Source: Lachnospiraceae bacterium (GTDB taxonomy: Bacteria; Bacillota; Clostridia; Lachnospirales; Lachnospiraceae). From it: a stretch of 64,000 bases of DNA. The DNA is taken from positions 18,943 through 82,942 of the forward strand of contig JAFSTX010000080.1 in assembly GCA_017445585.1 (NCBI GenBank), given 5' to 3'. The notes beneath the pieces are model-generated. The model did not search any database, was not told where the DNA came from, and saw nothing but the letters and a program-made list of their open reading frames with translations. The stretch's first letter is position 1; the number at the start of each line of letters is the position of its first letter. Positions 7,166 to 16,681 of this stretch are shown in pieces. The translations under genes and the position numbers were made by a program.

Positions 7166-10156
7166 ATGCAGACTATTATCGAGATTCTTGAGGAATTCAC
7201 ACACAAAAACCCTTCGACAGCCATCCTCTTTGATGAGGCTCATTCCAAAGGGATCACCTACGCCCAGCTTGATGACATGTCAGGGCGTGTATATGCTTTT
7301 CTCAAGGCGAACGGGATCGGAAGAGAAGACTTCGTACTGATCGACTTGCCCAGAGGCGTCCTGCCCATAGTCGCCATGATCGGCGTATGGAGAGCCGGAG
7401 CGGCATGGGCTCTGGTCGAGGATACCTATGCTCCAGAGCGTATCGCTTATATCCGCGAGGACTGCGGATGCAGGTTCGAGCTCTCCGCAGTGAACTGGGA
7501 TGAGGTCATGAGGACCGAGCCGCTCGCAGGTCATGAGGAGGCGGGCGAGCATGACGCGGCATATGCGATCTACACTTCCGGTACCACCGGCAATCCCAAG
7601 GGAGTCCTCCATGAATACGGCAATCTGGAGAGAGCTATCGAATCCATTAAGGTAAACGGCGAGACGCCCTTTAGCGGCAAGGATCGTCTGGCGCTGCTTG
7701 CCCCGATGAACTTCGTAGCTTCCGTCATAGTCATCCTCAAGGCACTGTCGGTCTTCGGAGGTAAGACATACGTAGTCAGCTACGCTACTATCAAGAATCC
7801 TTCCGCACTGAAGATGTTCTTTTTGGAGAAAAGGATATCCATCACATTCCTTACTCCGTCATATGTACGCATGCTCGGAAGCCAGACCGGTCCGTTCCTT
7901 CGCATGCTCTTTGTGGGAAGCGAGCCGGCGAACAATCTGTATAATAAGAATCTCGAACTTATCAATATCTACGCCTGCTCCGAGAGCGGCTTTGCCGTGG
8001 GCGTTTTCCGGATCGACAAATCGTACGAGACCTGCCCGATAGGAAGACCCGAAGTGGATACAAGGATCATCCTGCTTAGTGAGGACGGCAATGAAGTCGC
8101 CGACGGTGAGATCGGGGAGCTCTGCTTTGATAATCCCTATGTGAGAGGCTATATGAACCTGCCTGAAGAGACAGAGAAAGCCTTCGTAGACGGTATCTAT
8201 CACTCAGGCGATCTCGCGCGCAGGGAGCCCGACGGCAACTACGTGCTGCTGGGCAGAAGCGGAGATATGATCAAGATAAATGGCAACCGTATCGAGCCTG
8301 CCGAGATCGAAGCGGCTGTAAAGCAGACGCTCGGTATCGACTGGGCGGCCGCCAGGGGCTTTGAGGATAACGGCAAGAGCTATCTTTGCGCGTATTATAC
8401 AGCGGATATACAGGTGGATACGGAGATGCTGCGCACTGAACTTGCAAAGCGCCTGCCGTACTATATGATCCCCGCTTACTATATCAGGATAGATTCCGTA
8501 CCGCTAAAAGCCAACGGCAAGATGGACCGCAAGGCTCTGCCCAAGCCCGAGGCTTCTGACTTCCGCACCGACTATGTCGCTCCTTCGACTGAGACCGAAG
8601 AAAAGCTCTGCCACGGTATGGAGAAGGTCCTGAAGCTCGATCAGGTAGGAGTGAACGATGATTTCTATGAGATGGGCGGCGACTCCCTGGGATCGATAGA
8701 GCTCATTTCGGAGGTGGATCTCCCGGGACTTAACGCCAGTGAGATATTCAGGGGCAGGACTCCCGCCAGGATCGCCGAGCTATACGAACAGCTCCATATG
8801 AGCGATGACGGTATCAGCGCCGACGAGAAGAACGAGACTGCGCTGAAGACGGCTCATCCTCTTACCCAGGAGCAGCTGTATATGATCGATTATCAGCTCT
8901 ATACGCCTGCTTCCACCATGTATAACCTGTTCTCCGTCATGAGGCTTGATAAAGAGGTCTTTGAACCTGAAAAAGTAGCCGCAGCGATGCAGAAAGTCAT
9001 CAGGTCGCATCCCGCGCTCCTTACCACATTCGGATATAACGCCGACGGAGAACTCGAGCAGCGCTATACTCCGGAAATCATGGACGACATACATGTAGAG
9101 CGTATGTCCGAGTTTGAATTCAGGTTCGTAAAGGATACGCTCGTGCTGCCTTTCAAAATCCTGGGCGGCAAGCTCCACCGCTGCCGCGTATTTGAGACGG
9201 AGAAATACTGCTACGCCTTCTTTGACGTGCATCACACGCTTTTTGACGGCACCTCGCTTAAAGTCCTCATGGGCGATCTGGCCAAAGTCTTCATGGGCAT
9301 GCCCACAGATCCTGATTATTATTACCTCATGCTTACAAAGCGCGAGGAGGCTGTCGGCACCGATTTCTACGAGGAGAGCCGCAGGTACTTTGAGGAGCGT
9401 TATGACGGCATAGAATGGTCCAGCTATCCCGCTATAGATCACGAGTCCAGAGAGAACGAGATGGGCGAGCTATTTGCCCCGCTCGGCATAGAGCAGGCTC
9501 AGATGACTGCGATCGAGCGCGCATACAAGATCAGCCGCAACGAGTTCTTTATCACCGTGGCAGCTCTGGCTATTTCTGTATATAATAACGCGTCCGATAT
9601 CAAGCTCTCGTGGATCTACAACGGCCGTGAGGACCTGCAGATGATGACTACCATCGGACTTCTGTTCCGCGATCTTCCGGTGGGGATTCGCTTCCGTGAC
9701 GACGAGACTCTGCGTAATGTCTTCTCGGACGTCCATGAACAGGTCCGCGGCGGCATAGAGCACAGCTGTTATCCTTATGTGGATCTGCACAATCAGGTCG
9801 CCAGCGGCGAGTCCGCCTACCTGCTCTATCAGCAGGATATCCGCGATTTCGGCGGAATGGAAGGCTTTAATATCGAGACAGTGGATGTGCGTCAGAATCA
9901 GGCCGCATCCCAGACAATCCTGGATATGGAGATCCTGGACGGTGCTGACGGACTGCAGCTCATGATCGACTATGCTGCGAGCCGATATGACGACTCCAGC
10001 ATCGAAAGATTCAAGGACATCTATGTAAAGGCCGCCCATTTGCTTGTCTCTCAGACTTCGCAGGCTGATGTGACCATCGGTGAACTGCGCAAAATGATGG
10101 AAGACAAGAAGACTATCTTCAGTACCATAAAGGGCATCTTCAGGAGAAAGAAATAA
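7166..10156 (+). CDS. Non-ribosomal peptide synthetase, A-T-C module
   Basis: 996 residues. Adenylation domain about 1-470, with YTSGTTGNPKGV (A3, about 135), YACSESG at the A5 position, YHSGDL (A7), GRSGDMIKINGNRIEPAEIE (A8) and a terminal NGK (A10). Thiolation domain about 480-550, with the phosphopantetheine Ser in GGDSLGS (about 506). Condensation domain from about 565, with catalytic HHTLFDG (HHxxxDG, about 688). The order A-T-C with no thioesterase or reductase is unusual. A downstream C domain implies condensation of the carrier-bound amino acid with another acyl or amine partner. The esterase gene overlaps its stop codon by one base and is a candidate release or tailoring enzyme. No phosphopantetheinyl transferase or exporter is adjacent. 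ATG at 7166 follows GGAGG. Confidence 0.9.
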   Translation: MQTIIEILEEFTHKNPSTAILFDEAHSKGITYAQLDDMSGRVYAFLKANGIGREDFVLIDLPRGVLPIVAMIGVWRAGAAWALVEDTYAPERIAYIREDCGCRFELSAVNWDEVMRTEPLAGHEEAGEHDAAYAIYTSGTTGNPKGVLHEYGNLERAIESIKVNGETPFSGKDRLALLAPMNFVASVIVILKALSVFGGKTYVVSYATIKNPSALKMFFLEKRISITFLTPSYVRMLGSQTGPFLRMLFVGSEPANNLYNKNLELINIYACSESGFAVGVFRIDKSYETCPIGRPEVDTRIILLSEDGNEVADGEIGELCFDNPYVRGYMNLPEETEKAFVDGIYHSGDLARREPDGNYVLLGRSGDMIKINGNRIEPAEIEAAVKQTLGIDWAAARGFEDNGKSYLCAYYTADIQVDTEMLRTELAKRLPYYMIPAYYIRIDSVPLKANGKMDRKALPKPEASDFRTDYVAPSTETEEKLCHGMEKVLKLDQVGVNDDFYEMGGDSLGSIELISEVDLPGLNASEIFRGRTPARIAELYEQLHMSDDGISADEKNETALKTAHPLTQEQLYMIDYQLYTPASTMYNLFSVMRLDKEVFEPEKVAAAMQKVIRSHPALLTTFGYNADGELEQRYTPEIMDDIHVERMSEFEFRFVKDTLVLPFKILGGKLHRCRVFETEKYCYAFFDVHHTLFDGTSLKVLMGDLAKVFMGMPTDPDYYYLMLTKREEAVGTDFYEESRRYFEERYDGIEWSSYPAIDHESRENEMGELFAPLGIEQAQMTAIERAYKISRNEFFITVAALAISVYNNASDIKLSWIYNGREDLQMMTTIGLLFRDLPVGIRFRDDETLRNVFSDVHEQVRGGIEHSCYPYVDLHNQVASGESAYLLYQQDIRDFGGMEGFNIETVDVRQNQAASQTILDMEILDGADGLQLMIDYAASRYDDSSIERFKDIYVKAAHLLVSQTSQADVTIGELRKMMEDKKTIFSTIKGIFRRKK

Positions 10157-11829
10157 TGGAGTTTGCCCTGAACGCAAAGAAAAAGCTCCGCAGATCCATG
10201 ACCGTGGCCTACGGAGAAAACCGCATCCTGCTTACTGCTCCGGATCCCGACCTGTCAGCTGTCTGCGTAAACGGCATCTTTGCAGGCAGGAGGACGGGCT
10301 GCGTACTGTGCTTCCGTGGCATACCGTACGCGCTTCCTCCCGTCGGCAAACGCAGGTGGAAGCGTCCCGTGCCGGTCCGTCCCTCAGGATCTTTCCGCGA
10401 GGCGGTCTATAACGGCAGGTCACCTGTTCAGACCGAGCTCGAATCAGAGAGAGCCTCGTTTTATCCGCAAGGTGAGGATTGCCTGTATCTTAATGTATGG
10501 ACCTGTGCTGACAGGAAAGCATCCGGCAAGCCGGTGATGGTCTTTTTTCACGGCGGCTCGTACGGCTGGGGAGGAACGGCGGATCCGCTCTATGACGGGA
10601 CGAATTTCGTCGCGGCCCATCAGGATATCGTACTGATCACCGTAGGCTACAGGACAGGGCTCATGGGCTTTGTGGACCTGTCGTATGTCCCTGGCGGAGA
10701 AGACTGGCCCGACGCGCCCAATCTCGGTCTGCTCGATCAGATCGAGGCGCTCAGATGGGTCAGGGAAAATGCGGCTGCCTTTGGCGGTGATCCGGACAAT
10801 GTTACCATATTCGGAGAGTCTGCAGGAGGCGGGAGCGTATCGCTTCTTCCCGTTATAGATGAAGCGAGAGGGCTTTTTCACCGTATCATAGCTCAGAGCG
10901 GATCCGTGGCACTGACATACTCCAAAGAAGAATGCAGAGGTTTTACAGAGAGACTTCTCAAGGTGTCGGGGGCAAAGTGCATGGCCGATCTGATGTCCCT
11001 CTCCGGTGCCAGGCTCTCCGGTATCAACAGATCGCTTAACGATTACAATAACTTTCCGCAGAGAGACGGACGGCTGATACCGCTCAACCCTTATGTGCCA
11101 TATGAGAACGGCCTTACGTCTGACGTGGATATGCTCATCGGGACGAACGCGAATGAACTCAATTACTGGATAGGAGAGCTCGGCGGGATCGTGCCTTTCA
11201 GGCTGGGTATGCCTGTGAGATTCGAAAATGATATGAGGATCTTCACGGACAGAGACAAGAAGCTCGTCAGGGCTTTCCTGCAGGCCAGAGGCGGCGGGAT
11301 CTGGGGAATTACGGAGCTGTACAATGATCTAATGTTCCGCCTTCCGGCCATCAGACAGGCTTATGCTCACAGCGGCGCCGGCGGCAGGGCGTATATGTAC
11401 TACTGGCGCGTACCGTCAGCCATAAAGCATTACGGGGCGTGTCATGCGGTCGAGCTGTCCTATGTCTTCGGTAATACCGAGGATACGGTCTATACGGGAA
11501 AACCTGCCGATAAAAAGCTGTCGGCTTTTATTGGAGACTGCTGGGCAAACTTTGCCAGATGCGGGGATCCTTCAGCCGGTGACCTGGTATGGAAGCCCTA
11601 CAGTACGTCACGCAGAGAGACCTTGATGGTCACTGACAACCCGTATATAGCTTCGGATCCGCTTCGCGGGCAGAGACGCCTCCTCATGCCGCTTACGCGC
11701 TACATGCTTAACGCCTCCTATGCGGAGCTGGATTACAATGTCCCCAGTGTGCGGACTAAGATAGGAGCGGTGACCGGGCTGGCAACAGCCGGCATCCTGC
11801 TGGCTCTTTCCGGTAAAAAAGACGATTGA
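10156..11829 (+). CDS. Type B carboxylesterase paired with the NRPS
   Basis: 557 residues, alpha/beta hydrolase of the cholinesterase/para-nitrobenzyl esterase family. Seen are FRGIPYALPPVGKRRW, EDCLYLNVW, the oxyanion-hole FFHGGSYGWG, and the nucleophile elbow GESAGGGS with Ser222. YGACHAVELSYVFG near residue 430 holds the probable catalytic His. There is no signal peptide; the first 40 residues are basic and extra to the usual fold. A hydrophobic stretch lies near the C-terminus (TGLATAGILLALSG). The start overlaps the NRPS stop (TAATG), so the two are made together. It may hydrolyse, transesterify or cyclise the synthetase product; this is inferred from context. Confidence 0.88.
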   Translation: MEFALNAKKKLRRSMTVAYGENRILLTAPDPDLSAVCVNGIFAGRRTGCVLCFRGIPYALPPVGKRRWKRPVPVRPSGSFREAVYNGRSPVQTELESERASFYPQGEDCLYLNVWTCADRKASGKPVMVFFHGGSYGWGGTADPLYDGTNFVAAHQDIVLITVGYRTGLMGFVDLSYVPGGEDWPDAPNLGLLDQIEALRWVRENAAAFGGDPDNVTIFGESAGGGSVSLLPVIDEARGLFHRIIAQSGSVALTYSKEECRGFTERLLKVSGAKCMADLMSLSGARLSGINRSLNDYNNFPQRDGRLIPLNPYVPYENGLTSDVDMLIGTNANELNYWIGELGGIVPFRLGMPVRFENDMRIFTDRDKKLVRAFLQARGGGIWGITELYNDLMFRLPAIRQAYAHSGAGGRAYMYYWRVPSAIKHYGACHAVELSYVFGNTEDTVYTGKPADKKLSAFIGDCWANFARCGDPSAGDLVWKPYSTSRRETLMVTDNPYIASDPLRGQRRLLMPLTRYMLNASYAELDYNVPSVRTKIGAVTGLATAGILLALSGKKDD

Positions 11830-11872
11830 ATCACATGATATCTTATGTCACACGATTTGTGACGGTATTTAT

Positions 11873-11900
11873 GCGCCTGCCGCCGGCAGGCGCTTTTTTT
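11873..11900 (+). terminator. Terminator after the NRPS-esterase pair
   Basis: GCGCCTGC, a 5-base loop and GCAGGCGC are followed by TTTTTTT. Confidence 0.9.
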
Positions 11901-11908
11901 CTTTTTGC

Positions 11909-11937
11909 TTGTATTTCGATGCCCATTTGATTATAAT
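11909..11937 (+). promoter_or_regulatory. Promoter of the yicC-gmk-rpoZ operon
   Basis: TTGTAT (11909-11914), 17 bp, TATAAT (11932-11937), 36 bases upstream of the yicC start. Confidence 0.6.
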
Positions 11938-11973
11938 GTATCAGATATATCATGTCTTAAGGTGGAAAAGTAT

Positions 11974-12858
11974 ATGATCATGAGCATGACAGGCTTTGGA
12001 GCCGGAGAAGCATCGGATGAGAGATACAAGGTCACTGTCGAGATCAAGTCGGTGAACCACAGATATCTGGATCTGAATATCAGGCTTCCGAGGAAGTTCA
12101 ACCAGCTCGAAGGCAGACTCCGTACCGATATCAAGAAATACGCCCAGCGCGGCAAGATAGATATCTATGTAAATTGCGAGGAGTTCGGTGACGCGGGCAA
12201 AAGCCTCCGTTACAATCCGGTCCTGGCAGGAGAGTACCGCGACAGCCTGCAGCGCATCAGCGAGGAATTCGGACTTCCCCTCGAGCTTACCGCTGAAAGG
12301 CTCGCCATGATGCCCGAGGTCCTTACGATGGACCAGGCGGAGGATGATGAGGAATACCTGTGGGGTCTTCTGGGCAGGGCTTTCTCCAGAGCCGGCGATG
12401 CGTTCAGGCTTCAGAGGGGCATCGAGGGCGCTAATCTCAAGGAAGATATCCTCACCAAGCTCGACAGTATGGATGCTGACGTGTCCTATATCGAGCGCAG
12501 GGCGCCTGAGATCATAGAGGAGTACAGAGAAAGACTGACTGCGCGCATCAAAGAAATAACTGATGGTATGGGCTATGATGAAGGCCGTGTGCTCACCGAG
12601 GTCGCCATCTATGCTGACAAGACCTGTGTGGACGAGGAGACGGTCAGGCTTCGCAGCCATATTAACGGCATGCGCGCCGCTTTGACGGAGGAAGGCGGCG
12701 AGGCAGTAGGCCGCAGGCTGGATTTCCTCGCCCAGGAGATGAACCGCGAAGCGAACACCACACTGAGCAAATCAAACAGGATCGATATCTCTGAGGCGGC
12801 TGTCCGTCTCAAGACCGAAATAGAAAAAATAAGGGAGCAGGTTCAGAACATTGAGTGA
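11974..12858 (+). CDS. yicC: YicC family endoribonuclease
   Basis: 294 residues from ATG 11974, which follows AAGGTGG; the longer open frame from 11905 would start before the -10 element. The N-terminal MSMTGFGAGE and EIKSVNHRYLDLNIRLPR segments and the C-terminal GRRLDFLAQEMNREANTTLSKS segment define YicC/YloC. Recent work assigns the family endoribonuclease activity in RNA turnover. As in Bacillus, it directly precedes gmk and rpoZ. The last 8 bases overlap gmk. Confidence 0.92.
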   Translation: MIMSMTGFGAGEASDERYKVTVEIKSVNHRYLDLNIRLPRKFNQLEGRLRTDIKKYAQRGKIDIYVNCEEFGDAGKSLRYNPVLAGEYRDSLQRISEEFGLPLELTAERLAMMPEVLTMDQAEDDEEYLWGLLGRAFSRAGDAFRLQRGIEGANLKEDILTKLDSMDADVSYIERRAPEIIEEYRERLTARIKEITDGMGYDEGRVLTEVAIYADKTCVDEETVRLRSHINGMRAALTEEGGEAVGRRLDFLAQEMNREANTTLSKSNRIDISEAAVRLKTEIEKIREQVQNIE

Positions 12859-13510
12859 GAAGAAAAAAAAGAAGGGCAAGCTGATCATCGTGTCCGGTTT
12901 TTCCGGTACCGGAAAGGGGACGATGATTGCTAAGCTCATGGAAAGACATCCCGGCAAATATGCTTTTTCAGTGTCGGCGACTACCAGGAAGCCGAGGCCG
13001 GGCGAAGAAGACGGCAGAGAGTATCACTTTGTGGATCATACGAGATTTGAAGAGATGATCGCGTCCGACGAGCTGCTCGAGCATACATCTTTCAGCGGAA
13101 ACTACTACGGGACGCCTGCTGCGCCCATAGACGAGATGCTTGCCGCCGGACAGAATATCATCCTCGATATCGAGGTGACCGGAATGCATCAGGTGACTTA
13201 CAGACGCAGCGATACGCTTACAGCGTTCATTATCCCGCCGTCTGAGGAGGAACTGATCAAGCGCCTTACCGGCAGAGGCACCGAGAGCAAGGAACAGATC
13301 GTACGCAGACTGACGAGAGCGACCGAGGAAGCTGCCTTCGCAAATGAGTACGGCTGCATTATTAAGAACGGAGATCTCGAACAGAGCGTAGATGAACTCG
13401 AGGCCTACATCGAGACAGAGAGTCAGGATCCCAGGCTTCATGCCGAGAACCTCAGACTTACCGAGAGCATCAGCAAAGAACTTAAAAGATATATTAGCAA
13501 GGAGATATAA
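12851..13510 (+). CDS. gmk: Guanylate kinase
   Basis: 219 residues. It phosphorylates GMP to GDP with ATP. The P-loop reads GFSGTGKGT (about 16-24; the usual form is GPSGxGKxT, so Phe replaces Pro). SATTRKPRPGEEDGREYHF is the GMP-binding region and ILDIEVTGMHQV follows the family pattern. The start codon is TTG at 12851, inside the yicC end; no in-frame ATG precedes the P-loop. The C-terminal 20 residues are longer than in typical homologues. Followed by rpoZ. Confidence 0.93.
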   Translation: MSEKKKKKGKLIIVSGFSGTGKGTMIAKLMERHPGKYAFSVSATTRKPRPGEEDGREYHFVDHTRFEEMIASDELLEHTSFSGNYYGTPAAPIDEMLAAGQNIILDIEVTGMHQVTYRRSDTLTAFIIPPSEEELIKRLTGRGTESKEQIVRRLTRATEEAAFANEYGCIIKNGDLEQSVDELEAYIETESQDPRLHAENLRLTESISKELKRYISKEI

Positions 13511-13514
13511 TGCC

Positions 13515-13790
13515 ATGATGTTACATCCTTCTTACAAGGAACTTATGCAGAAGATCAATGAGGAGAGCGATAGCGATCAGCCTATCGTTCACAGCCGCTA
13601 TTCCGTGGTCATGGGCACGTCCAAGCGCGCCAGACAGATCACTGCGGCCAGGAAGACCGAGGTAAAGGGCGTCCAGAGGAAGGCTCTCTCCCTCGCCGTC
13701 GAGGAGATGATGGACGACAAGGTCCACATCGTTAGTGAAGCCAGTGAGAATTACGAGTCATACGTAGCTGACGAGAACGGCAAAGTATGA
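13515..13790 (+). CDS. rpoZ: RNA polymerase omega subunit
   Basis: 91 residues from ATG 13515, after AAGGAGA. The core of omega is visible: MMLHPSYKEL, RYSVVMGTSKRARQI and VKGVQRKALSLAVEEMMDDKV. Omega promotes beta-prime folding and RNA polymerase assembly. The end is acidic. The stop overlaps the rimO start as ATGA. The longer in-frame ORF from 13392 lies inside gmk and is rejected. Confidence 0.9.
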   Translation: MMLHPSYKELMQKINEESDSDQPIVHSRYSVVMGTSKRARQITAARKTEVKGVQRKALSLAVEEMMDDKVHIVSEASENYESYVADENGKV

Positions 13791-15127
13791 AAATATTCCT
13801 CGTCTCTCTCGGCTGTGACAAGAACCTGTGCGATTCCGAGAATATGCTGGGCATGCTCTCGCATGCCGGACATGAGATCACGGACGATGAAACGCAGGCT
13901 GACGTCATTATCATCAATTCCTGCAGCTTTATCGGCGATGCCCAGGAAGAAAGCATCAACGCCATCATAGAGGCAGGGCGCTTCAAGTCAGAAGGGAGAT
14001 GCAGATATCTCATAGTTTCCGGATGCCTTTCGCAGAGATTCCGCGAGGAGATCAGGGAGCAGCTTCCGGAGGTGGATGCCATGCTCGGCACGGCGTCTTT
14101 TCACAGAATATGCGAGGTTATCGACGCTCTGGCGGACGGAACGGCCAGCGTAGAGTTCTTTGATTCTACGGACGGCCCCGTTCATTCGTACCGGGACAGA
14201 CTGCTCAGCACGGGAGGCCATTTTGCATATCTGAAGATCGCCGAAGGCTGCAGCAAGCGCTGTTCGTACTGTATCATACCGTATCTGCGCGGCAATTACC
14301 GCAGCGTTCCCATGGAAGAGCTGCTGGATGAGGCGAGCAGGCTCGTGGATCGTGGCGTCAGGGAATTGATCCTCGTGGCGCAGGAGACCACGCTCTACGG
14401 TACCGATCTCTACGGGCACAAGTCCCTGCCTCAGCTTCTTCACAGACTTGCCGGGATCCGGGATCTGGCGTGGATCAGGGTCCTGTACTGTTATCCGGAG
14501 GAGATCGACGACGAGCTCATCGAAGAGATAGCAGCCAACCCCAAAGTCGTCAAATACCTCGATCTGCCGCTGCAGAGCGGATCAGACCGCATCCTGCGTG
14601 CGATGGGACGGCTGACCGACCGTGCGGGTGTCACTGATCTCATTGGGCGGCTGAGAAACCGCATACCGGACATTTGCCTGCGCACTACGCTGATCAGCGG
14701 TTTTCCGGGTGAGAGCGAAGAAGACCATCAGGAGACGCTGGATCTCGTCAGAGAGATACGATTCGACCGACTGGGAGTCTTCCCCTATTCGCGTGAAAAA
14801 GGCACCCGCGCCGCTGCCATGAAGAATCAGATCCCCGCAAAGGTACGGCTCCGCAGGCGCGACGAAATAATGAAACTACAGCAGCAGATATCCGCCGAGA
14901 TATCGCAGAGCTGTATCGGACGGACCTTTGATGCTTTCATCGAGGGCAGGATAGCTGACGAAGATATATACGCGGCACGCACATACCGTGACGCTCCGGA
15001 TGTGGACGGATTCATATTTGTCAGATGCGGATATGAGCTTATGAGCGGCGATATAGTCCGTGCGGTCGTTACCGACGCTTCCGAGTACGATCTTACAGGA
15101 GAGATCACAGATGAACATATCGAATAA
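13787..15127 (+). CDS. rimO: Ribosomal protein S12 methylthiotransferase
   Basis: 446 residues. UPF0004 domain with three Cys ligands (SLGCDKNLCDSENM, ...VSGCLSQR), radical-SAM domain with CSKRCSYCIIP (CxxxCxxC) at about 153, and a C-terminal TRAM domain. RimO adds a methylthio group to an Asp of ribosomal protein S12 using two Fe-S clusters and SAM. GCDKNLCDSENM distinguishes RimO from MiaB. It overlaps rpoZ by 4 bases and pgsA by 17. Confidence 0.94.
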   Translation: MKIFLVSLGCDKNLCDSENMLGMLSHAGHEITDDETQADVIIINSCSFIGDAQEESINAIIEAGRFKSEGRCRYLIVSGCLSQRFREEIREQLPEVDAMLGTASFHRICEVIDALADGTASVEFFDSTDGPVHSYRDRLLSTGGHFAYLKIAEGCSKRCSYCIIPYLRGNYRSVPMEELLDEASRLVDRGVRELILVAQETTLYGTDLYGHKSLPQLLHRLAGIRDLAWIRVLYCYPEEIDDELIEEIAANPKVVKYLDLPLQSGSDRILRAMGRLTDRAGVTDLIGRLRNRIPDICLRTTLISGFPGESEEDHQETLDLVREIRFDRLGVFPYSREKGTRAAAMKNQIPAKVRLRRRDEIMKLQQQISAEISQSCIGRTFDAFIEGRIADEDIYAARTYRDAPDVDGFIFVRCGYELMSGDIVRAVVTDASEYDLTGEITDEHIE

Positions 15128-15650
15128 ACTTACAACGATGCGTGTCATTCTCGTTCCGGTATTTGTATTTATATTCCTATATGCCGGTCTCGGTAAGACG
15201 GGAGATTATATATCGCTTGTTATCTTCGGTGTCGCCTGCATCACAGACTATCTGGACGGATATCTGGCGAGGAAGAACAACCTTGTGACGAATTTCGGCA
15301 AATTCATGGATCCCCTTGCCGATAAGCTTCTGGTATGCTCTGCCGCAGTCTGTCTGGTTGCTGTCGGCAGGATCGAGCCATGGATAGTAATCGTTATACT
15401 GGCCAGAGAATTCGCAATCAGCGGTTTCAGGCTGGTGGCGGCAGGAGGCGGACTCGTCATTGCGGCCAGCATGTGGGGCAAATCCAAGACGGTCGTTCAG
15501 ATGTTTATGATCATGTTCCTGCTGCTGCATTTTGAAACGCTGTGGTGGCACGTGGTGGAACAGGTCATGATCTATGCCAGCCTGATCCTGACGGTTATAT
15601 CGATGCTGGATTATATCATTAAAAACAGACACGTTCTGAAAGATATGTAA
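15111..15650 (+). CDS. pgsA: CDP-diacylglycerol-glycerol-3-phosphate phosphatidyltransferase
   Basis: 179 residues from ATG 15111 (AGGAGA upstream; the frame opens earlier inside rimO). The CDP-alcohol phosphotransferase signature is complete: D-x2-DG-x2-AR-x8-G-x3-D-x3-D in DYLDGYLARKN...GKFMDPLADK (about 46-68). About five membrane segments. It makes phosphatidylglycerol phosphate, the committed step to PG and cardiolipin. It follows rimO, as in many Clostridia. Confidence 0.93.
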   Translation: MNISNKLTTMRVILVPVFVFIFLYAGLGKTGDYISLVIFGVACITDYLDGYLARKNNLVTNFGKFMDPLADKLLVCSAAVCLVAVGRIEPWIVIVILAREFAISGFRLVAAGGGLVIAASMWGKSKTVVQMFMIMFLLLHFETLWWHVVEQVMIYASLILTVISMLDYIIKNRHVLKDM

Positions 15651-15665
15651 GCTTTTGAGGTGGCA

Positions 15666-16670
15666 ATGCTCAGTGTAGTCCTGACCATACTTAAGATAAT
15701 AGGTTTTATCCTGCTGGGCATCATTGCGCTTGTGCTGCTCATTGTTCTGGCGGTGCTTTTTGTACCGGTCAGATACAGAGCGGCAGGAGAAGCGGATATA
15801 CCGGAGATCCAGGCCCGCGGCCGTGTCAGCTGGCTGCTGCATATCGTCCATGTATCCTTTATCTATGATGACAGCGGAGGTGTGCTGAGGATCAGGATCT
15901 TCGGCATTCCGGTAAAGAAAAAGGTCATCGAGAAGCCGGCGGACAAGGAAAAGGATGACCGGAGCCTGTCCGACAAGCTGATAGACAAGGTCAGAGATAA
16001 GATCCGCATGCCGGAGAGTGCTGCTGAATCTGATGATACGCAGTTTTCCACTGACACAGCTGATGACGAGTCAGCGGACGGCTCGGAGAGGACAGAAGAT
16101 AATAATGCGGAGGAACCGGAGGAACAGAAAAAGACCTGGGAGTATTCCGCGTATGTGTCCGAACCGGCCGGAAAGAAGCATTACAGCGACGTAAAGCCGC
16201 CAAAGAGAAGCTTTTTTCAGAAGATCGGTGACAGCATACGCAGGATAGGCATACGGATCAAAGACCTGCTGCAGACTGCAGGCGACATGCTCAAACAATT
16301 CCGTGACAAGAAGGACGAGGTCATGGGATATATCGAGGATCCTCAGTATCAGGAAGCAGTAAAGCTGGTTTTCTCCGAACTGATCAGGCTTCTTGGTCAC
16401 TACCGCCCGAGAAAAATTCGCGGAGCTCTCGAACTGGGGCTGGACGATCCTTCGGCTACGGGCATGATACTCGGCGCATACTATGCGCTCTATCCCGTGG
16501 ACGGGAAATACTTCCGTTTTACGGGCAATTTTGAACAGAAGGTGATCCGGGGCCATGGAATGCTCCGCGGTCACATCAGGATAATTCATCTCGCGGTCAC
16601 TTTGCTGCGACTCTATCGCAACAGTACCATAAAGGGACTGCTGGACCGCAGAAAGTCAGATCGGAAATAA
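15666..16670 (+). CDS. DUF2953 (YtfI-like) membrane-anchored protein
   Basis: 334 residues from ATG 15666 (AGG five bases upstream; GTG 15660 is possible). One N-terminal membrane segment (about 8-35) is followed by the DUF2953 start (FVPVRYRAAGEA, IFGIPVKKK). A low-complexity Asp/Glu/Ser stretch covers about 100-160, and the conserved C-terminal part contains RGALELGLDDPSATGMILGAYYALYP. It directly precedes gerW/ytfJ, the same pairing as ytfI-ytfJ in Bacillus, which points to a sporulation or germination link. Molecular role unknown. Confidence 0.82.
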   Translation: MLSVVLTILKIIGFILLGIIALVLLIVLAVLFVPVRYRAAGEADIPEIQARGRVSWLLHIVHVSFIYDDSGGVLRIRIFGIPVKKKVIEKPADKEKDDRSLSDKLIDKVRDKIRMPESAAESDDTQFSTDTADDESADGSERTEDNNAEEPEEQKKTWEYSAYVSEPAGKKHYSDVKPPKRSFFQKIGDSIRRIGIRIKDLLQTAGDMLKQFRDKKDEVMGYIEDPQYQEAVKLVFSELIRLLGHYRPRKIRGALELGLDDPSATGMILGAYYALYPVDGKYFRFTGNFEQKVIRGHGMLRGHIRIIHLAVTLLRLYRNSTIKGLLDRRKSDRK

Positions 16671-16681
16671 GGAGGATCACA

